Positions 25,840 through 36,004 of a stretch of DNA of 60,624 bases are shown here, in pieces. Made by a program: the position numbers and the translations under genes. Where the stretch lies: NCBI GenBank assembly GCA_028292265.1, contig JAQGMR010000016.1, positions 1 to 60,624 on the forward strand, given 5' to 3'. The DNA is from Herminiimonas sp. GTDB lineage: Bacteria; Pseudomonadota; Gammaproteobacteria; Burkholderiales; Burkholderiaceae_D. Below the pieces are notes generated by a model. It was given only the letters and a program-made list of their open reading frames with translations, was not told the origin of the DNA and did no database searches. Numbering within the stretch: position 1 is the first letter of the stretch; every line of letters starts with the position of its first letter.

Positions 25840-26946
25840 TCAGCCTCCGGTTTCCACCGCGGGGGCGCGTTGCCCGAGCGGTGGGGCTGAGGACGCGTCA
25901 GCGGTAATGGGCTCTGCCGCAGCACTCGTGTTCCGTGGGTTCTCGCGACGATCGTTGGCGAGGTTCCCGGCTTGTTCAGGATGCTCTTTGAGGAAGCATG
26001 CATAAGTCTGCCGGATCCCCTCGGCCAGTCCGATTCGCGCTATCCAGCCAAGGCGGGCCAGCGTGCTGCTGTCAACCAGCTTGCGCGGCGTGCCGTCCGG
26101 CTTGCTGCGGTCGAACAATATCTCGCCCTGGTAGCCGACCGCGTTCTTTACCATGCCGGCCAATTGCGCAGTGCTGACTTCCTGGCCACTGCCCACGTTG
26201 ATATGCGAGAGCCGGGGCGAGGTGAAGGCGGCATGGGTTGCCTTGTCCAGTTCCATGACGTGGATGCAGGCGTCGGCCATGTCTTCAACGTGCAGCAATT
26301 CCCGCAATGGTGTGCCGCTGCCCCATACGGTGACGGTCGGCGCGCCGGTGATGCGCGCTTCGTGGAAGCGCCGGATCATTGCCGGCAACACATGGCTGTT
26401 TTCCGGGTGATAGCTGTCGCCCGGACCGTACAGGTTGGTCGGCATGACACTGCGATAGTCGGTGCCATATTGCCGGTTATAGCTTTCGCAGAGCTTGATG
26501 CCGGCGATCTTGGCGATGGCGTAGGGTTCGTTGGTCGCTTCCAGCGCGCCCGTCAGCAGCGCGCCTTCCGGCATTGGCTGTGGCGCCATGCGCGGGTAGA
26601 TGCAGGAAGAACCGAGAAACAGCAGGCGCTCTACGCCGGCCTTCCACGACTCGTGGATGACGTTCGCCTCCATCATCAGGTTTTGGTACAGGAACTCGGC
26701 GGGATAGGTGTCATTGGCATGAATGCCGCCGACCCTGGCTGCCGCGAGGTAGACCTCATCGATCCGCTCGGCCTGAAAGAAGGCCCGTACTGCCGCCTGG
26801 TCTGTCAAGTCGAGTTCGGCGTGGGTTCTCGTTACGATGTCGCGACAGCCGCGCGCGGTTAGGGCCCGCACGATCGCGGAGCCAACCATGCCACGATGGC
26901 CCGCTACAAAAATTCGCTTCGGCGAGTGAATACTGGTTGCCTGCAT
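25840..26946 (-). CDS. fcl: GDP-L-fucose synthase
   Basis: Cytoplasmic SDR enzyme (epimerase/reductase) converting GDP-4-keto-6-deoxymannose to GDP-L-fucose with NADPH. Visible are the nucleotide-binding [14 protein letters not shown] near residue 17, the Ser-containing [10 protein letters not shown] near 110, catalytic YAIAKIAG (Tyr-x3-Lys) near 143 and [10 protein letters not shown] near 170. The body ends near residue 318, where family members normally stop; about 50 extra Ala/Pro/Glu-rich residues follow. Gmd lies immediately upstream (20-nt gap), giving the complete route from GDP-mannose to GDP-fucose. Confidence 0.96.
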   Translation of the reverse strand: MQATSIHSPKRIFVAGHRGMVGSAIVRALTARGCRDIVTRTHAELDLTDQAAVRAFFQAERIDEVYLAAARVGGIHANDTYPAEFLYQNLMMEANVIHESWKAGVERLLFLGSSCIYPRMAPQPMPEGALLTGALEATNEPYAIAKIAGIKLCESYNRQYGTDYRSVMPTNLYGPGDSYHPENSHVLPAMIRRFHEARITGAPTVTVWGSGTPLRELLHVEDMADACIHVMELDKATHAAFTSPRLSHINVGSGQEVSTAQLAGMVKNAVGYQGEILFDRSKPDGTPRKLVDSSTLARLGWIARIGLAEGIRQTYACFLKEHPEQAGNLANDRRENPRNTSAAAEPITADASSAPPLGQRAPAVETGG

Positions 26947-26966
26947 GATGTCAGTCGTCTCCTGCC

Positions 26967-28136
26967 TTATTCGTTGTGAGCATGTGCAACGAAACCATTG
27001 TCGCGCACCAGCGAATATTTGCGAGCGCCGTCGAGGTCCGACGCGACCATTTCCTTGACCAGTTCATCGAACGTGGTGCGCGGCTTCCAGCCAAGCTTAG
27101 TATGTGCCTTGGTGGCGTCCCCGAGCAGGGTATCGACTTCGGTAGGGCGGAAATAGCGCGGATCGACACTGACGATGACCTGGCCGGCGCGGGCGCCTTT
27201 GAGCGGTCCGGGATCCACCACGATGCCGGTCTCGGCCAGGCCGCGACCTTCCCAGCGCACCTGCATGCCGAGCTCCTTTGCAGCGGCGTTGACGAAGTCG
27301 CGCACGCTGTACTGGATGCCAGTCGCGATGACGAAGTCTTCCGGTTGCTCTTGCTGCAGCATCAGCCATTGCATTTCAACGTAGTCACGTGCATGGCCCC
27401 AGTCACGCATCGAATCGAGATTGCCGAGGAACAGGCAGTCCTGGCGACCAAGTGCAATACGTGCCATGGCGCGCGTGATTTTCCGCGTCACAAAAGTTTC
27501 GCCGCGCAAGGCTGATTCGTGGTTGAACAGGATGCCGTTACAGGCGTACATGCCATAGGCTTCCCGATAATTCACGGTGATCCAGTAGGCATACATCTTC
27601 GCCACCGCGTAAGGGCTGCGCGGGTAGAACGGGGTGGATTCGCGTTGCGGAATTTCCTGCACCTTGCCGTACAGTTCTGAAGTCGACGCCTGATAGAAGC
27701 GCGTCTTCTTTTCAAGTCCCAGTATGCGAATTGCTTCCAGCACGCGCAGCGGCCCGAGCGCATCTGAATTGGCAGTGTATTCCGGCTCTTCAAACGATAC
27801 GGCGACATGGCTCTGTGCCGCCAGATTATAAATTTCGTCGGGTTGCACTTGCTGGATGATGCGAATCAGCGATGAGCTGTCGGTCATGTCGCCATGGTGC
27901 AGGATGAAGCGCCGTGGCTCGTCATGCGGGTCCTGGTAGAGATGGTCGATGCGGCTAGTATTCAAGAGGGAGGTGCGGCGCTTGATGCCATGCACGATGT
28001 AGCCCTTTGATAGCAGCAGTTCCGACAGATACGCGCCGTCCTGGCCGGTAACGCCAGTGATGAGCGCAACCTTTGGTTCATTGCGGCCAGGGCGTTGGTG
28101 TAGCAGATCAGCAGGCGCGCTCGGTTCTTTCGTCAT
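26967..28136 (-). CDS. gmd: GDP-mannose 4,6-dehydratase
   Basis: Cytoplasmic SDR enzyme forming GDP-4-keto-6-deoxymannose, the first step to GDP-fucose. Family marks are [19 protein letters not shown] near residue 28, the [16 protein letters not shown]-binding segment, [17 protein letters not shown] near 106, catalytic [11 protein letters not shown] near 175 and [19 protein letters not shown] near 200. The length of 389 aa is slightly over the usual 350-375 owing to a short N-terminal extension. The ATG has AGGATAAAG upstream. It uses the product of ManC and feeds Fcl. Confidence 0.97.
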   Translation of the reverse strand: MTKEPSAPADLLHQRPGRNEPKVALITGVTGQDGAYLSELLLSKGYIVHGIKRRTSLLNTSRIDHLYQDPHDEPRRFILHHGDMTDSSSLIRIIQQVQPDEIYNLAAQSHVAVSFEEPEYTANSDALGPLRVLEAIRILGLEKKTRFYQASTSELYGKVQEIPQRESTPFYPRSPYAVAKMYAYWITVNYREAYGMYACNGILFNHESALRGETFVTRKITRAMARIALGRQDCLFLGNLDSMRDWGHARDYVEMQWLMLQQEQPEDFVIATGIQYSVRDFVNAAAKELGMQVRWEGRGLAETGIVVDPGPLKGARAGQVIVSVDPRYFRPTEVDTLLGDATKAHTKLGWKPRTTFDELVKEMVASDLDGARKYSLVRDNGFVAHAHNE

Positions 28137-28443
28137 GTTCTTTATCCTGGGAATGGGTTGTTGTTCTGTGATGCAACACGCTGTTCGCGGTTATAGCTAT
28201 TCTGGGATTTCGAGCCAGCCGGAGGCTTGACGTCGCTCAGGTTCCATGAAGAAAGAAACGGACATTGCTCAGTGGATCATCTCTCTCTGAATCCCTGCTG
28301 CGAGAGCGCGCGGCGCACCGGGGCAACCACCGAGCATGCCGGGCCGCTGGTCGGTGGGATGCTGTTCCGAATTTTTTGTGAAGGCGCTTCCATGATTCGC
28401 CACCAGTCGTAAAGCCGCGATCCGAAGCAGAATGAAAAGCGGA
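28137..28443 (-). promoter_or_regulatory. Intergenic region between galE and gmd
   Basis: A 307-nt gap in the leftward series. An AT-richer segment on the minus strand contains TATAAC around 28190, a possible -10 box for gmd. GATCCG/CGGATC form a 6-bp inverted repeat just after the galE stop, without a T run. No gene seen. Confidence 0.4.
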
Positions 28444-29472
28444 TCAAAAACCGTCGGGATTCTTTTCCTGCCAGCGCCAATGATCGGCACACATTTGCAT
28501 CAAGTCTTTTTCTGCTTGCCAACCGAGTAGTTCTTTTGCAGCCGTGGGGGAGGCATAGCAGCTTGCAATGTCGCCGGGGCGGCGTGCCACGATTTCATAA
28601 GGTATCTTGCGACCGCTGGCCTTCTCAAATGCGGCCACCGCTTCGAGAACGCTATAGCCCTGTCCGGTGCCCAGATTCACCGTAAACAGGCCCTCGCAGG
28701 CAAACAGCCGACCAAGCGCAGCGACATGGCCGCGCGCCAGATCGACCACGTGGATGTAGTCCCGGACTCCGGTGCCGTCGGGCGTCGGATAATCGTTGCC
28801 ATAGACCGAGAGGCGCTCGCGCCGCCCGATGGCGACCTGGGCGACATAGGGCATGAGATTGTTGGGGATGCCGCGAGGATCTTCGCCGATCAGGCCGCTC
28901 GGATGCGCGCCCACCGGATTGAAATAGCGCAGAAGGCCGGCCCGCCATGCAGGATCGGAATGCACCAGATCCCGAATGATTTCCTCGACCATCAATTTTG
29001 ATCGGCCGTAGGGGTTGGTCACAGAAAGTCGCGCCGACTCGCTGATGGGAACGCTCTCCGGGTCGCCGTAGACGGTCGCCGATGAACTGAACACGATCCG
29101 CTTTACATTGGCGTCGGCCAGCGACTGCATTAGCGTTACGCTGCCGCCCACATTATTTTCAAAATAGCGCAGCGGTTGCTGCACCGATTCGCCGACCGCC
29201 TTCAGGCCGGCGAAATGGATTGCAGCATCCACCTTGCGCTCATCGAGGATCGCATCGAGTCCTTGCCGGTCGCGAATATCCGCCTCATAGAAAGGCACGG
29301 ACTGGCCCGCGATGCGCTCAACCCGTTCCATGGACTTGCGCGAGCTGTTGCTGAGGTTATCGACGGCGATAACCTTGTAGCCGGCGGCAAGCAGTTCAAC
29401 GCAGGTATGCGAACCGATATAGCCTGACGCGCCGGTAACAAGGATAGTCTCCTGCGGGGAATGCGATTGCAT
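28444..29472 (-). CDS. galE: UDP-glucose 4-epimerase
   Basis: Interconverts UDP-glucose and UDP-galactose, supplying UDP-Gal for repeat-unit synthesis. The SDR signatures are clear: GASGYIGSHTCVELL near residue 14, HFAGLKAVGESVQQPLRYF near 87, SSSATVYGDP near 125 and catalytic YGRSKLMVEE near 153. The length of 342 aa is normal. The gene lies 48 nt downstream of galU, its logical partner, and before gmd. UDP-GlcNAc/GalNAc activity is possible in some GalE proteins and cannot be excluded. Confidence 0.95.
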   Translation of the reverse strand: MQSHSPQETILVTGASGYIGSHTCVELLAAGYKVIAVDNLSNSSRKSMERVERIAGQSVPFYEADIRDRQGLDAILDERKVDAAIHFAGLKAVGESVQQPLRYFENNVGGSVTLMQSLADANVKRIVFSSSATVYGDPESVPISESARLSVTNPYGRSKLMVEEIIRDLVHSDPAWRAGLLRYFNPVGAHPSGLIGEDPRGIPNNLMPYVAQVAIGRRERLSVYGNDYPTPDGTGVRDYIHVVDLARGHVAALGRLFACEGLFTVNLGTGQGYSVLEAVAAFEKASGRKIPYEIVARRPGDIASCYASPTAAKELLGWQAEKDLMQMCADHWRWQEKNPDGF

Positions 29473-29520
29473 TGATGCTCCTGATTCCTTTTAATAGTCC
29501 TGCGTCGCATGCATCATGCA

Positions 29521-30462
29521 TCACATGTAGAGCACTTTATGGGTGCCGTTTGCGGCTTCCAGCGGCGCCACCAGCTCGCCCGGAATGCGTTCGTCACGCA
29601 TCGCATCCAGGAAGGCCCTGAACTCGTCACGCACTTCTGGATGCTTGAGGGCGAGTTCGACCGTAGCCTGCAGATAGCCCTGCTTGCTGCCGCAGTCGTA
29701 GCGCTTGCCCTCGAACTGCCAGGACAGCACGGCTTCGCTTTCCAGCAGCGTGGCAATGCCGTCAGTAAGTTGCAGTTCGCCGCCAGCGCCTGGCTTCAGG
29801 TTGCGCAGATGGCGGAAGATGGCGGGCGTCAGAATGTAACGTCCCACGACGCCGAAACGCGAGGGCGCGTCTTCCGGCGCGGGTTTCTCGACGATGCCGT
29901 TGAGCTTCATGAGGCGCTCGCCAAAGCCGTTGCCTGCGACAACGCCATAGGAACGCGTTTGCTCGGGCGTGATTGGTTCGACGCCGATGATGCTGCTGCC
30001 GTAGTGGCCATGCAGATCGGTCATCTGGCGCATGACGGGCACTTCCGCGTCAAGCAGATCGTCCGCCAGGATCACGGCGAAAGGCTCTTCGCCAACCAGG
30101 CGTTCGGCACACAAGACTGCATGGCCAAGGCCGAGTGCTTCGGCCTGTCGCACGTAAAAGCATTGCACATCGTTGGGCTTGATATTGCGCAGCACCGAGA
30201 GCAGGGCCTGCTTGTCGTGCGCGGCCAATTCCGCCTCCAGTTCATAGGCCTTGTCGAAGTGGTCTTCAATGGCGCGCTTGTTGCGGCCGGTGACGAAAAT
30301 CATTTCGGTAATGCCTGCCGCCATCGCTTCCTCGACGGCATACTGAATCAGCGGCTTGTCGACCACCGGAAGCATTTCTTTCGGGCTGGCCTTGGTAGCG
30401 GGAAGGAAGCGGGTGCCGAGTCCGGCAACAGGAAATACGGCTTTTGTGATTTTTTTGTGCAT
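29521..30462 (-). CDS. galU: UTP-glucose-1-phosphate uridylyltransferase
   Basis: Cytoplasmic nucleotidyltransferase making UDP-glucose from UTP and glucose-1-phosphate. It starts with the family opening [19 protein letters not shown] (G-x-G-T-R-x-L-P loop), followed by [31 protein letters not shown] (metal-binding Asp) near residue 130 and [13 protein letters not shown] near 195. The length of 313 aa is slightly longer than the usual 290-300. It supplies UDP-glucose for WcaJ and GalE. Confidence 0.96.
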   Translation of the reverse strand: MHKKITKAVFPVAGLGTRFLPATKASPKEMLPVVDKPLIQYAVEEAMAAGITEMIFVTGRNKRAIEDHFDKAYELEAELAAHDKQALLSVLRNIKPNDVQCFYVRQAEALGLGHAVLCAERLVGEEPFAVILADDLLDAEVPVMRQMTDLHGHYGSSIIGVEPITPEQTRSYGVVAGNGFGERLMKLNGIVEKPAPEDAPSRFGVVGRYILTPAIFRHLRNLKPGAGGELQLTDGIATLLESEAVLSWQFEGKRYDCGSKQGYLQATVELALKHPEVRDEFRAFLDAMRDERIPGELVAPLEAANGTHKVLYM

Positions 30463-30640
30463 GGTCAGTCTTCGTGAGTTGGTCAGGAGATTTCAAGGTT
30501 TAATGTGCGGTGTCATTGGCGCGGCGGAGGCCATTTCCGCTCGGCCTTTATGGCGCCATGGAACTCAAGGTTGGACCCTTGAACGGCCGCATGGTTCTGC
30601 ACTGCGGCATTGACGCACCTCCTGTCGATGGTCAACTCGT

Positions 30641-32062
30641 TCAGGTGCGACCGTAGCGGTCCTCGAGACGAACAATGTCGTCTTCCCCGAGGTAACCACC
30701 GGACTGAATTTCGATAAGTTCCAGTGGAATCTTTCCCGGGTTTTCTAGAGAGTGGACGACGCCTACCGGTATGTAGGTCGACTGGTTCTCTGCCAGCAGG
30801 TATTCCTTGTCGCCCTTCGTGATTTTCGCGGTCCCGGAAACGACGACCCAATGCTCGGCGCGATGGTGATGCATCTGAAGCGAAAGCTTTGCCCCCTGCT
30901 TGACGCAAATGCGCTTGACCTGGAAGCGCTTGCCTGTACCGATGGAGTCATAGGACCCCCAGGGCCGAAATACCTCGCGGTGCTGGACGGTTTCAGGGCG
31001 CGACTTTGCAGTGAGTTCCGCAACGATCTTGCGGGTTTCCTGCGCACGTGCGGCATCCATAACAAGGACTGCATCGGCGGTTTCTACAATCACGACATTG
31101 CGCAAACCAACGGCAGCCACGAGGCGCGTAGTGCCATGCACCAGGCAGTTCTCGCAGTCCTGCACAATCGTGTCGCCCTGCTTCACGTTGTTGTCGTTGT
31201 CCTTCTCCCCCGATTCCCACACCGAAGACCATGAACCGATATCGCTCCAGTTGGCGTCGAGCGCGACCATGGCGGCGCGGTCGGTGCGCTCCATCACTGC
31301 GTAGTCAATCGCCTTGTCGGGACTTGCCGCATAGGCCGACTCGTCAAGCCGCAAGAAGTCGATATCGCGACGGGCTGACTCGACCGCTTTGCGGCATGCC
31401 TGGACGATGTCGGGCTCAAAGCGCTCCAGCTCTTGTATGTAGCGGCTTGCGCGGAACAGGAACATGCCGCTGTTCCAGAAATAGTTTCCGCTTGCGACGT
31501 ATTGCTCGGCCGTGGCCTGGTTAGGTTTTTCCACGAACTCCAGGACTGACATTACCTCGCCCGTTTCACGTGATGCGGCGCGAATATAGCCATAACCGGT
31601 TTCGGGCGCCGTCGGCTTGATGCCAAAAGTGAGCAGGTCGCCCTGCAATGCAGCCGCGCGGCCGTGGTTGATCGCTCGACGAAAAGCCTCGGTGTTCTTG
31701 ATGACGTGATCGGATGGGAGCACGAGCAAGAGCGGGTCTTCATGCTGGGCAAGTGCGTGCAGGGCCGCCGATGCGATGGCGGGCGCAGTATTGCGGCGCA
31801 TTGGCTCGAGCATGATCTGGGCGTTGTCGATGCCGATCTCGCGCAATTGCTCGGCCACGATGAAGCGGGAGGACTCGTTACTGACCAGGATCGGCGCGCC
31901 GAGTCCTTCTACCTGTGCGAGGCGCTGCATAGTTTGCTGCAGCAGGCTTTCGTCACCAAGCAGTCGCAAGAATTGCTTGGGATAGGTTTCGCGCGAGAGC
32001 GGCCATAAGCGGGTGCCGGAGCCGCCACAAAGTACGACGGGAATGAGAGGCGAATTAGTCAT
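30641..32062 (-). CDS. manC: Mannose-1-phosphate guanylyltransferase/mannose-6-phosphate isomerase
   Basis: Bifunctional cytoplasmic enzyme: the C-terminal cupin isomerises fructose-6-phosphate to mannose-6-phosphate and the N-terminal domain makes GDP-mannose. The pyrophosphorylase signature LCGGSGTRLWPLSRETYPKQ is at residues about 10-30, LLVLPSDHVI near 105 and VEKPNQATA near 178. The isomerase domain has LQMHHHRAEHWVVVSGTAKI near 400 and ENQSTYIPVGVVHSLENPG near 428. The ATG at 32062 gives 473 aa, the usual size; the open frame extends 50 codons further with no similarity. Together with the mutase at the left edge it completes GDP-mannose synthesis. Confidence 0.96.
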   Translation of the reverse strand: MTNSPLIPVVLCGGSGTRLWPLSRETYPKQFLRLLGDESLLQQTMQRLAQVEGLGAPILVSNESSRFIVAEQLREIGIDNAQIMLEPMRRNTAPAIASAALHALAQHEDPLLLVLPSDHVIKNTEAFRRAINHGRAAALQGDLLTFGIKPTAPETGYGYIRAASRETGEVMSVLEFVEKPNQATAEQYVASGNYFWNSGMFLFRASRYIQELERFEPDIVQACRKAVESARRDIDFLRLDESAYAASPDKAIDYAVMERTDRAAMVALDANWSDIGSWSSVWESGEKDNDNNVKQGDTIVQDCENCLVHGTTRLVAAVGLRNVVIVETADAVLVMDAARAQETRKIVAELTAKSRPETVQHREVFRPWGSYDSIGTGKRFQVKRICVKQGAKLSLQMHHHRAEHWVVVSGTAKITKGDKEYLLAENQSTYIPVGVVHSLENPGKIPLELIEIQSGGYLGEDDIVRLEDRYGRT

Positions 32063-32187
32063 GTTAAGTGTTCGTCGCGGTGCGATTGGTGAATCAGTGC
32101 GTGGGTGAGTCGAACCAGGAGAAGACGGCGGCAGTCTGGCCAAACAGCTTGCACGGTGATGCGGCCGCGTCTTCTGCCCGCCGGCTC

Positions 32188-33591
32188 CTAGTAGGCGTTG
32201 GTGCCGGTCCAACCTTTAAGGGCGGTCCAGGCGATGATTTTCAGGTCCATCCAGAACGTCCAGTTCTGGATGTAGTGGAGGTCGAACTGTACACGCTTGG
32301 CCATCTTGTCGACCGTGTCGGTTTCGCCGCGATAGCCGTGAATCTGTGCCCAGCCTGTAATGCCTGGCTTGACTCGATGACGCAGCATGTACATCTCCAG
32401 CTTGTCTTTGTAGAGCTCATTGTGCTGCAAGGCATGTGGACGGGGCCCGACGACAGACATGTCGCCCATCAGCACGTTAATGAACTGCGGCAGTTCGTCC
32501 AGGCTGGTGCGACGGAGGAATTGCCCGATTGGCGTGATGCGGGGGTCACCCTGGGTTGCCTGCTTCACGACACCCTGATCGTCGTGCACACGCATGCTGC
32601 GGAACTTGTAGACATTGAACTTGCGTCCGTTGAGCCCCAGCCGTGGCTGCTTGAAGAACACTGGTCCCGGAGATGATCGCTTGATCGCAATCGCGATGAC
32701 GATAAATAGCGGCAACAGCAATACCAGCACGGTGAAGGAAAACACCTTGTCAAAGAGCTCCTTGACCATCCCTCGCACGTCGGCCGGCCCGGGCTGATTC
32801 AGGTCCACTGCGGGCACGCCCAGGAAGCTGATGATCTTGTTGCTGAGGATTTGCATGCTGGCGGTGTCCGGTACCCAGCGAATATCCACCAGCGCGTTAC
32901 GCAGCATGTATTGCAAGGCTTGCAGTTCAGCCGAGGCAGACAGCGGAAGCGTAATCCAGATTTCATGAATCTGGTTGGCAATGATGTAGTCGTGAATCCC
33001 CTGCAGCGAGTCTATGCGGTCGATGCCCTGCGCCGGCACGCTGGATTGATCTACCCCAGCGTGGACTGCCCGCACGTCGTAGCCGGACCAGCTTTGCTGC
33101 GAGGCCCGCCTGTGCATTTCGCGCCCGGTCTGGCCATAGCCGACGATAACGACACGCTTGCTGTTCATACCCTTGCGACGAAGATAGCGCAGGACGGAAT
33201 AGACGAGGCCGCGTGACAGAATGAGCAGCAGTATGCCGGTCAGGTACCAGTAAAACATCCAAAGCCGTGACAGTGAACCGACGTGGTGGATCAGGAAGCT
33301 GAACAGCAAGCCGATCACAAGCACTACGGCCCAGGAAGCCGCCACGTGAGCAAACATGGACGGCATGGAGCGGCCACGCCATGAGACATACATTTCGAAC
33401 TGGGCAAACAGCAGGAACGACAGGGCGCAACCGAAGTACAGCAAAATAGTATGGATTGGCGTGGCTTCTGAAAGCGGAGAATTGAAGGCGAGGATGCTGG
33501 AGAGTTGTCCGGCGCACCACAACACGACAACGTCGGTTACGCGCATCGAAAATTCGAGTCTTGAAGAGTTCCTGTGAATTAAATCTTGCAT
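32188..33591 (-). CDS. wcaJ: Undecaprenyl-phosphate glucose phosphotransferase (WcaJ family)
   Basis: Inner-membrane polyprenyl-phosphate hexose-1-phosphate transferase that starts repeat-unit assembly, probably with glucose-1-phosphate. Four N-terminal helices lie at about 18-132, a CoA-binding-like Rossmann domain ([17 protein letters not shown]) near 147, a fifth hydrophobic segment near 285-305 and the catalytic domain at about 280-467 with [43 protein letters not shown] and [20 protein letters not shown]. The length of 467 aa fits the family. No clear ribosome-binding site precedes the ATG at 33591. It is the first gene of the long leftward EPS series. Confidence 0.95.
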   Translation of the reverse strand: MQDLIHRNSSRLEFSMRVTDVVVLWCAGQLSSILAFNSPLSEATPIHTILLYFGCALSFLLFAQFEMYVSWRGRSMPSMFAHVAASWAVVLVIGLLFSFLIHHVGSLSRLWMFYWYLTGILLLILSRGLVYSVLRYLRRKGMNSKRVVIVGYGQTGREMHRRASQQSWSGYDVRAVHAGVDQSSVPAQGIDRIDSLQGIHDYIIANQIHEIWITLPLSASAELQALQYMLRNALVDIRWVPDTASMQILSNKIISFLGVPAVDLNQPGPADVRGMVKELFDKVFSFTVLVLLLPLFIVIAIAIKRSSPGPVFFKQPRLGLNGRKFNVYKFRSMRVHDDQGVVKQATQGDPRITPIGQFLRRTSLDELPQFINVLMGDMSVVGPRPHALQHNELYKDKLEMYMLRHRVKPGITGWAQIHGYRGETDTVDKMAKRVQFDLHYIQNWTFWMDLKIIAWTALKGWTGTNAY

Positions 33592-34022
33592 GCTTTTTTG
33601 AGTCCACCGCTAGTCACTGATCGCCAGGAATTCCGTACCGCCGTCACGCTTTTTAGGCGCCAAATAAATCCGCTGGTTAAAACTATACTAACCATTTAAA
33701 CCTTTACAGAATTGCAATTCCGGTTGGCGCTTGAGCGCTGTCAAAGACGGCCAAACCGGTATCAATGAACGGGCATTCGTCTGTTGCAAATTGTCCGCGG
33801 ACCGCGAGGAATGCAGCGCCGTCCCTTTAAACAGACGATAAAGAATCAGACTGTGCAGCAACATGACGGAGCGCACGGTTTTAGGTATGTATGTTTGAGC
33901 AAGTCGAAATGTCTGCGGCTTTGCTTGTCGCCGAGTCAAGCGGTGGCCACCAGAAATTCCATGCCTGTCAAAGTCCTTCGCAGGAGAAGTCCGATTGCAA
34001 GCGATGCGCTATCATGCGCGGC
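33592..34022. promoter_or_regulatory. Divergent promoter region of wcaJ and the globin gene
   Basis: About 430 nt of unusually AT-rich sequence for this genome. It contains TGGTTA-N9-TAACCA (33674-33679/33689-33694) with TATAGT (minus strand) between the arms, and the perfect palindrome GAATTGCAATTC (33709-33720), 14 bp further from wcaJ. Both fit operators around a leftward promoter for the EPS genes. No gene seen. Confidence 0.5.
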
Positions 34023-34478
34023 ATGACTTCAAACAGTAATCCGGTAGAAAGTACCGATACCTTGCTCTCGACAGGCGCCCAGGATGGGAGCGCGCCGTCC
34101 CCGACCCTTTACGAGACTGTAGGTGGCGCCGAACGGCTCCGCGAATTGGTCGACCGGTTCTACGATCTGATGGATCTCGAGGCGCAGTTCGTTGGCCTGC
34201 GCGCATTGCATCCGGCCACGCTGGAGGGTTCAAGGGACAAACTTTATTGGTTTCTTTCCGGCTGGATGGGCGGGCCCGACCACTATGTTGAGCAGTTCGG
34301 CCATCCTCGCTTGCGCGCACGTCACTTGCCGTTTCGCATCGCATCAACGGAACGGGACCAGTGGCTCCTGTGCATGGCCATGGCGATGCAGGACGTCGCG
34401 CTCGAACCGGCGCTGCAGGAGCGCCTCCTCGAGTCGTTCTACCAGACAGCCGACTGGATGCGTAATACTGAGGGCTGA
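34023..34478 (+). CDS. Group II truncated haemoglobin
   Basis: Small cytoplasmic 2-on-2 globin of about 151 aa, binding oxygen or NO. Group II features are visible: LYETVGGAERLRELVDRFYD (Tyr B10 in FYD), FLSGWMGGPDHYVEQFGHPR, the proximal His in RLRARHLPFRI and Trp G8 in RDQWLLCMAM. About 28 N-terminal residues precede the globin fold. The ATG at 34014 is an alternative start three codons earlier; neither has a clear ribosome-binding site. It points away from the EPS genes and lies 35 nt before rmuC, with which it may be co-transcribed. Confidence 0.9.
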   Translation: MTSNSNPVESTDTLLSTGAQDGSAPSPTLYETVGGAERLRELVDRFYDLMDLEAQFVGLRALHPATLEGSRDKLYWFLSGWMGGPDHYVEQFGHPRLRARHLPFRIASTERDQWLLCMAMAMQDVALEPALQERLLESFYQTADWMRNTEG

Positions 34479-34513
34479 GCCGCCGCTTCGCTTTCTCAAA
34501 AGACAATTACGCA

Positions 34514-36004
34514 ATGGACTACATCCAATTCGGTATCCTGATGCTGGTCGGCCTCGCAGTCATTGTGCTGCAGGTTGTGGCCATGATCCATTCCCGGCGG
34601 GACGGCGGCAGCGAACTTGCGGCCGCTTTGCTCCAGATGCAGAATGGCCTGGAACATCAGTTGCATCAAAGCGCGGAACGGACTGAACGCGAATTGCGGA
34701 CCGAGGTGCAGGCGTCAGCGCAGTCGGTCCGGCAGGAACTCGGCGTCAACCTTGCGCATTTCCAGCAGGCCCTCGGCGCCCAACTGACCGGTGTGGCGAC
34801 AATACAAACTGGCCAGCTTGACCTCTTTTCCCAGCAGCTCGTCAAGCTCGGGGAGGTCAACGCACTGCACCTCGAGTCGATGCGCCAGGCAATCTTGCAT
34901 CAGGCACAAACCGGACGGGAAGAGCACGCCGGCGCGCTCAAGCAATTTGGCGACACCCTGAGCCTGGCATTGACGCGGCTGACCGAATCCAATGCGCAGC
35001 GCATGGAAGAAGTGCGCCTGACCCTTGAGACGAAGATTCGCGACCTGCAAACCGACAACGGCACGCGGCTCGAGGAAATGCGTCGCACCGTCGACGAGAA
35101 GCTGCATGCCACGCTGGAGCATCGCCTTGGCGAGTCCTTCAAGCTGGTCTCCGACCGGCTCGAGAAAGTGCATCAGGGACTGGGCGAGATGCAGCAGTTG
35201 GCGATTGGGGTAGGGGACTTGAAACGGGTTCTGACGAACGTGAAGTCGCGCGGCACCTGGGGCGAAGTTCAGCTGTCCATGCTGCTGGAACAAATGTTGA
35301 CGCCAGACCAGTACGCTAAAAACGTTGAGACCATTCCGGGCACCGGAGCGCGGGTGGAGTTTGCGATTCGTCTTCCGGGGCAGGACCAGCACGGCGGGCC
35401 AATGTGGATGCCGATCGATGCGAAATTCCCGAAGGAACAGTACGAGCGTCTCGCGGAAGCCGCGGAGCGGGCCGATGCGGATGGGGTAGCAACCGCTGGG
35501 CGCGAGCTGGAAAAGGCCATAAGGATCGAGGCGAAAACCATCGCGGAAAAATACCTTTCACCGCCGCTCACGACCGACTTTGCAATCCTCTTCCTTCCAA
35601 CCGAAGGCCTGTATGCCGAGATCATGCGCAGGCCGGGCTTGTCCGATGACCTTCAGCGCCTTTATCGCGTATCAATTGCCGGCCCATCGACGCTGTCTGC
35701 ATTGCTTAACAGCCTGCAAATGGGATTTCGCACGCTGGCGCTGGAGAAGCGCTCATCCGAGGTGTGGCAAGTGCTGGGCGCGGTCAAGACCGAATTTACC
35801 AAGTTCGGCGACGTGCTGGCAGCCACCAGATTGACGCTGGAAAAGGCGGCACGCAATATCGATCAGGCGGAAACGCGTAGCCGCCAGATGGCGCGCAAGC
35901 TTAAGTCGGTCGAAGCATTGCCAAGTGAAGCGGCGCAGCGGCTGCTTGAGACGGATTCACTGCCCGACGAGGCCGACCTTGCGGAAGAGGGCAAGGATGC
36001 CTGA
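34514..36004 (+). CDS. rmuC: DNA recombination protein RmuC
   Basis: Predicted membrane-anchored nuclease-fold protein that limits recombination at inverted repeats in E. coli. One N-terminal helix (residues about 4-24) is followed by a long Gln/Glu-rich coiled coil (about 45-215) and the RmuC domain (about 220-460), recognisable by LKRVLTNVKSRGTWGEVQL, FAIRLPGQD, MWMPIDAKFPKEQYERL and FLPTEGLYAEIMRR. The length of 496 aa is normal. The last 35 residues are acidic and poorly conserved. Confidence 0.95.
   Translation: MDYIQFGILMLVGLAVIVLQVVAMIHSRRDGGSELAAALLQMQNGLEHQLHQSAERTERELRTEVQASAQSVRQELGVNLAHFQQALGAQLTGVATIQTGQLDLFSQQLVKLGEVNALHLESMRQAILHQAQTGREEHAGALKQFGDTLSLALTRLTESNAQRMEEVRLTLETKIRDLQTDNGTRLEEMRRTVDEKLHATLEHRLGESFKLVSDRLEKVHQGLGEMQQLAIGVGDLKRVLTNVKSRGTWGEVQLSMLLEQMLTPDQYAKNVETIPGTGARVEFAIRLPGQDQHGGPMWMPIDAKFPKEQYERLAEAAERADADGVATAGRELEKAIRIEAKTIAEKYLSPPLTTDFAILFLPTEGLYAEIMRRPGLSDDLQRLYRVSIAGPSTLSALLNSLQMGFRTLALEKRSSEVWQVLGAVKTEFTKFGDVLAATRLTLEKAARNIDQAETRSRQMARKLKSVEALPSEAAQRLLETDSLPDEADLAEEGKDA

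Noticed and set aside
34715..35392. 225-codon frame opposite rmuC
   Set aside because: Antisense to the RmuC coiled coil and domain; no family features.
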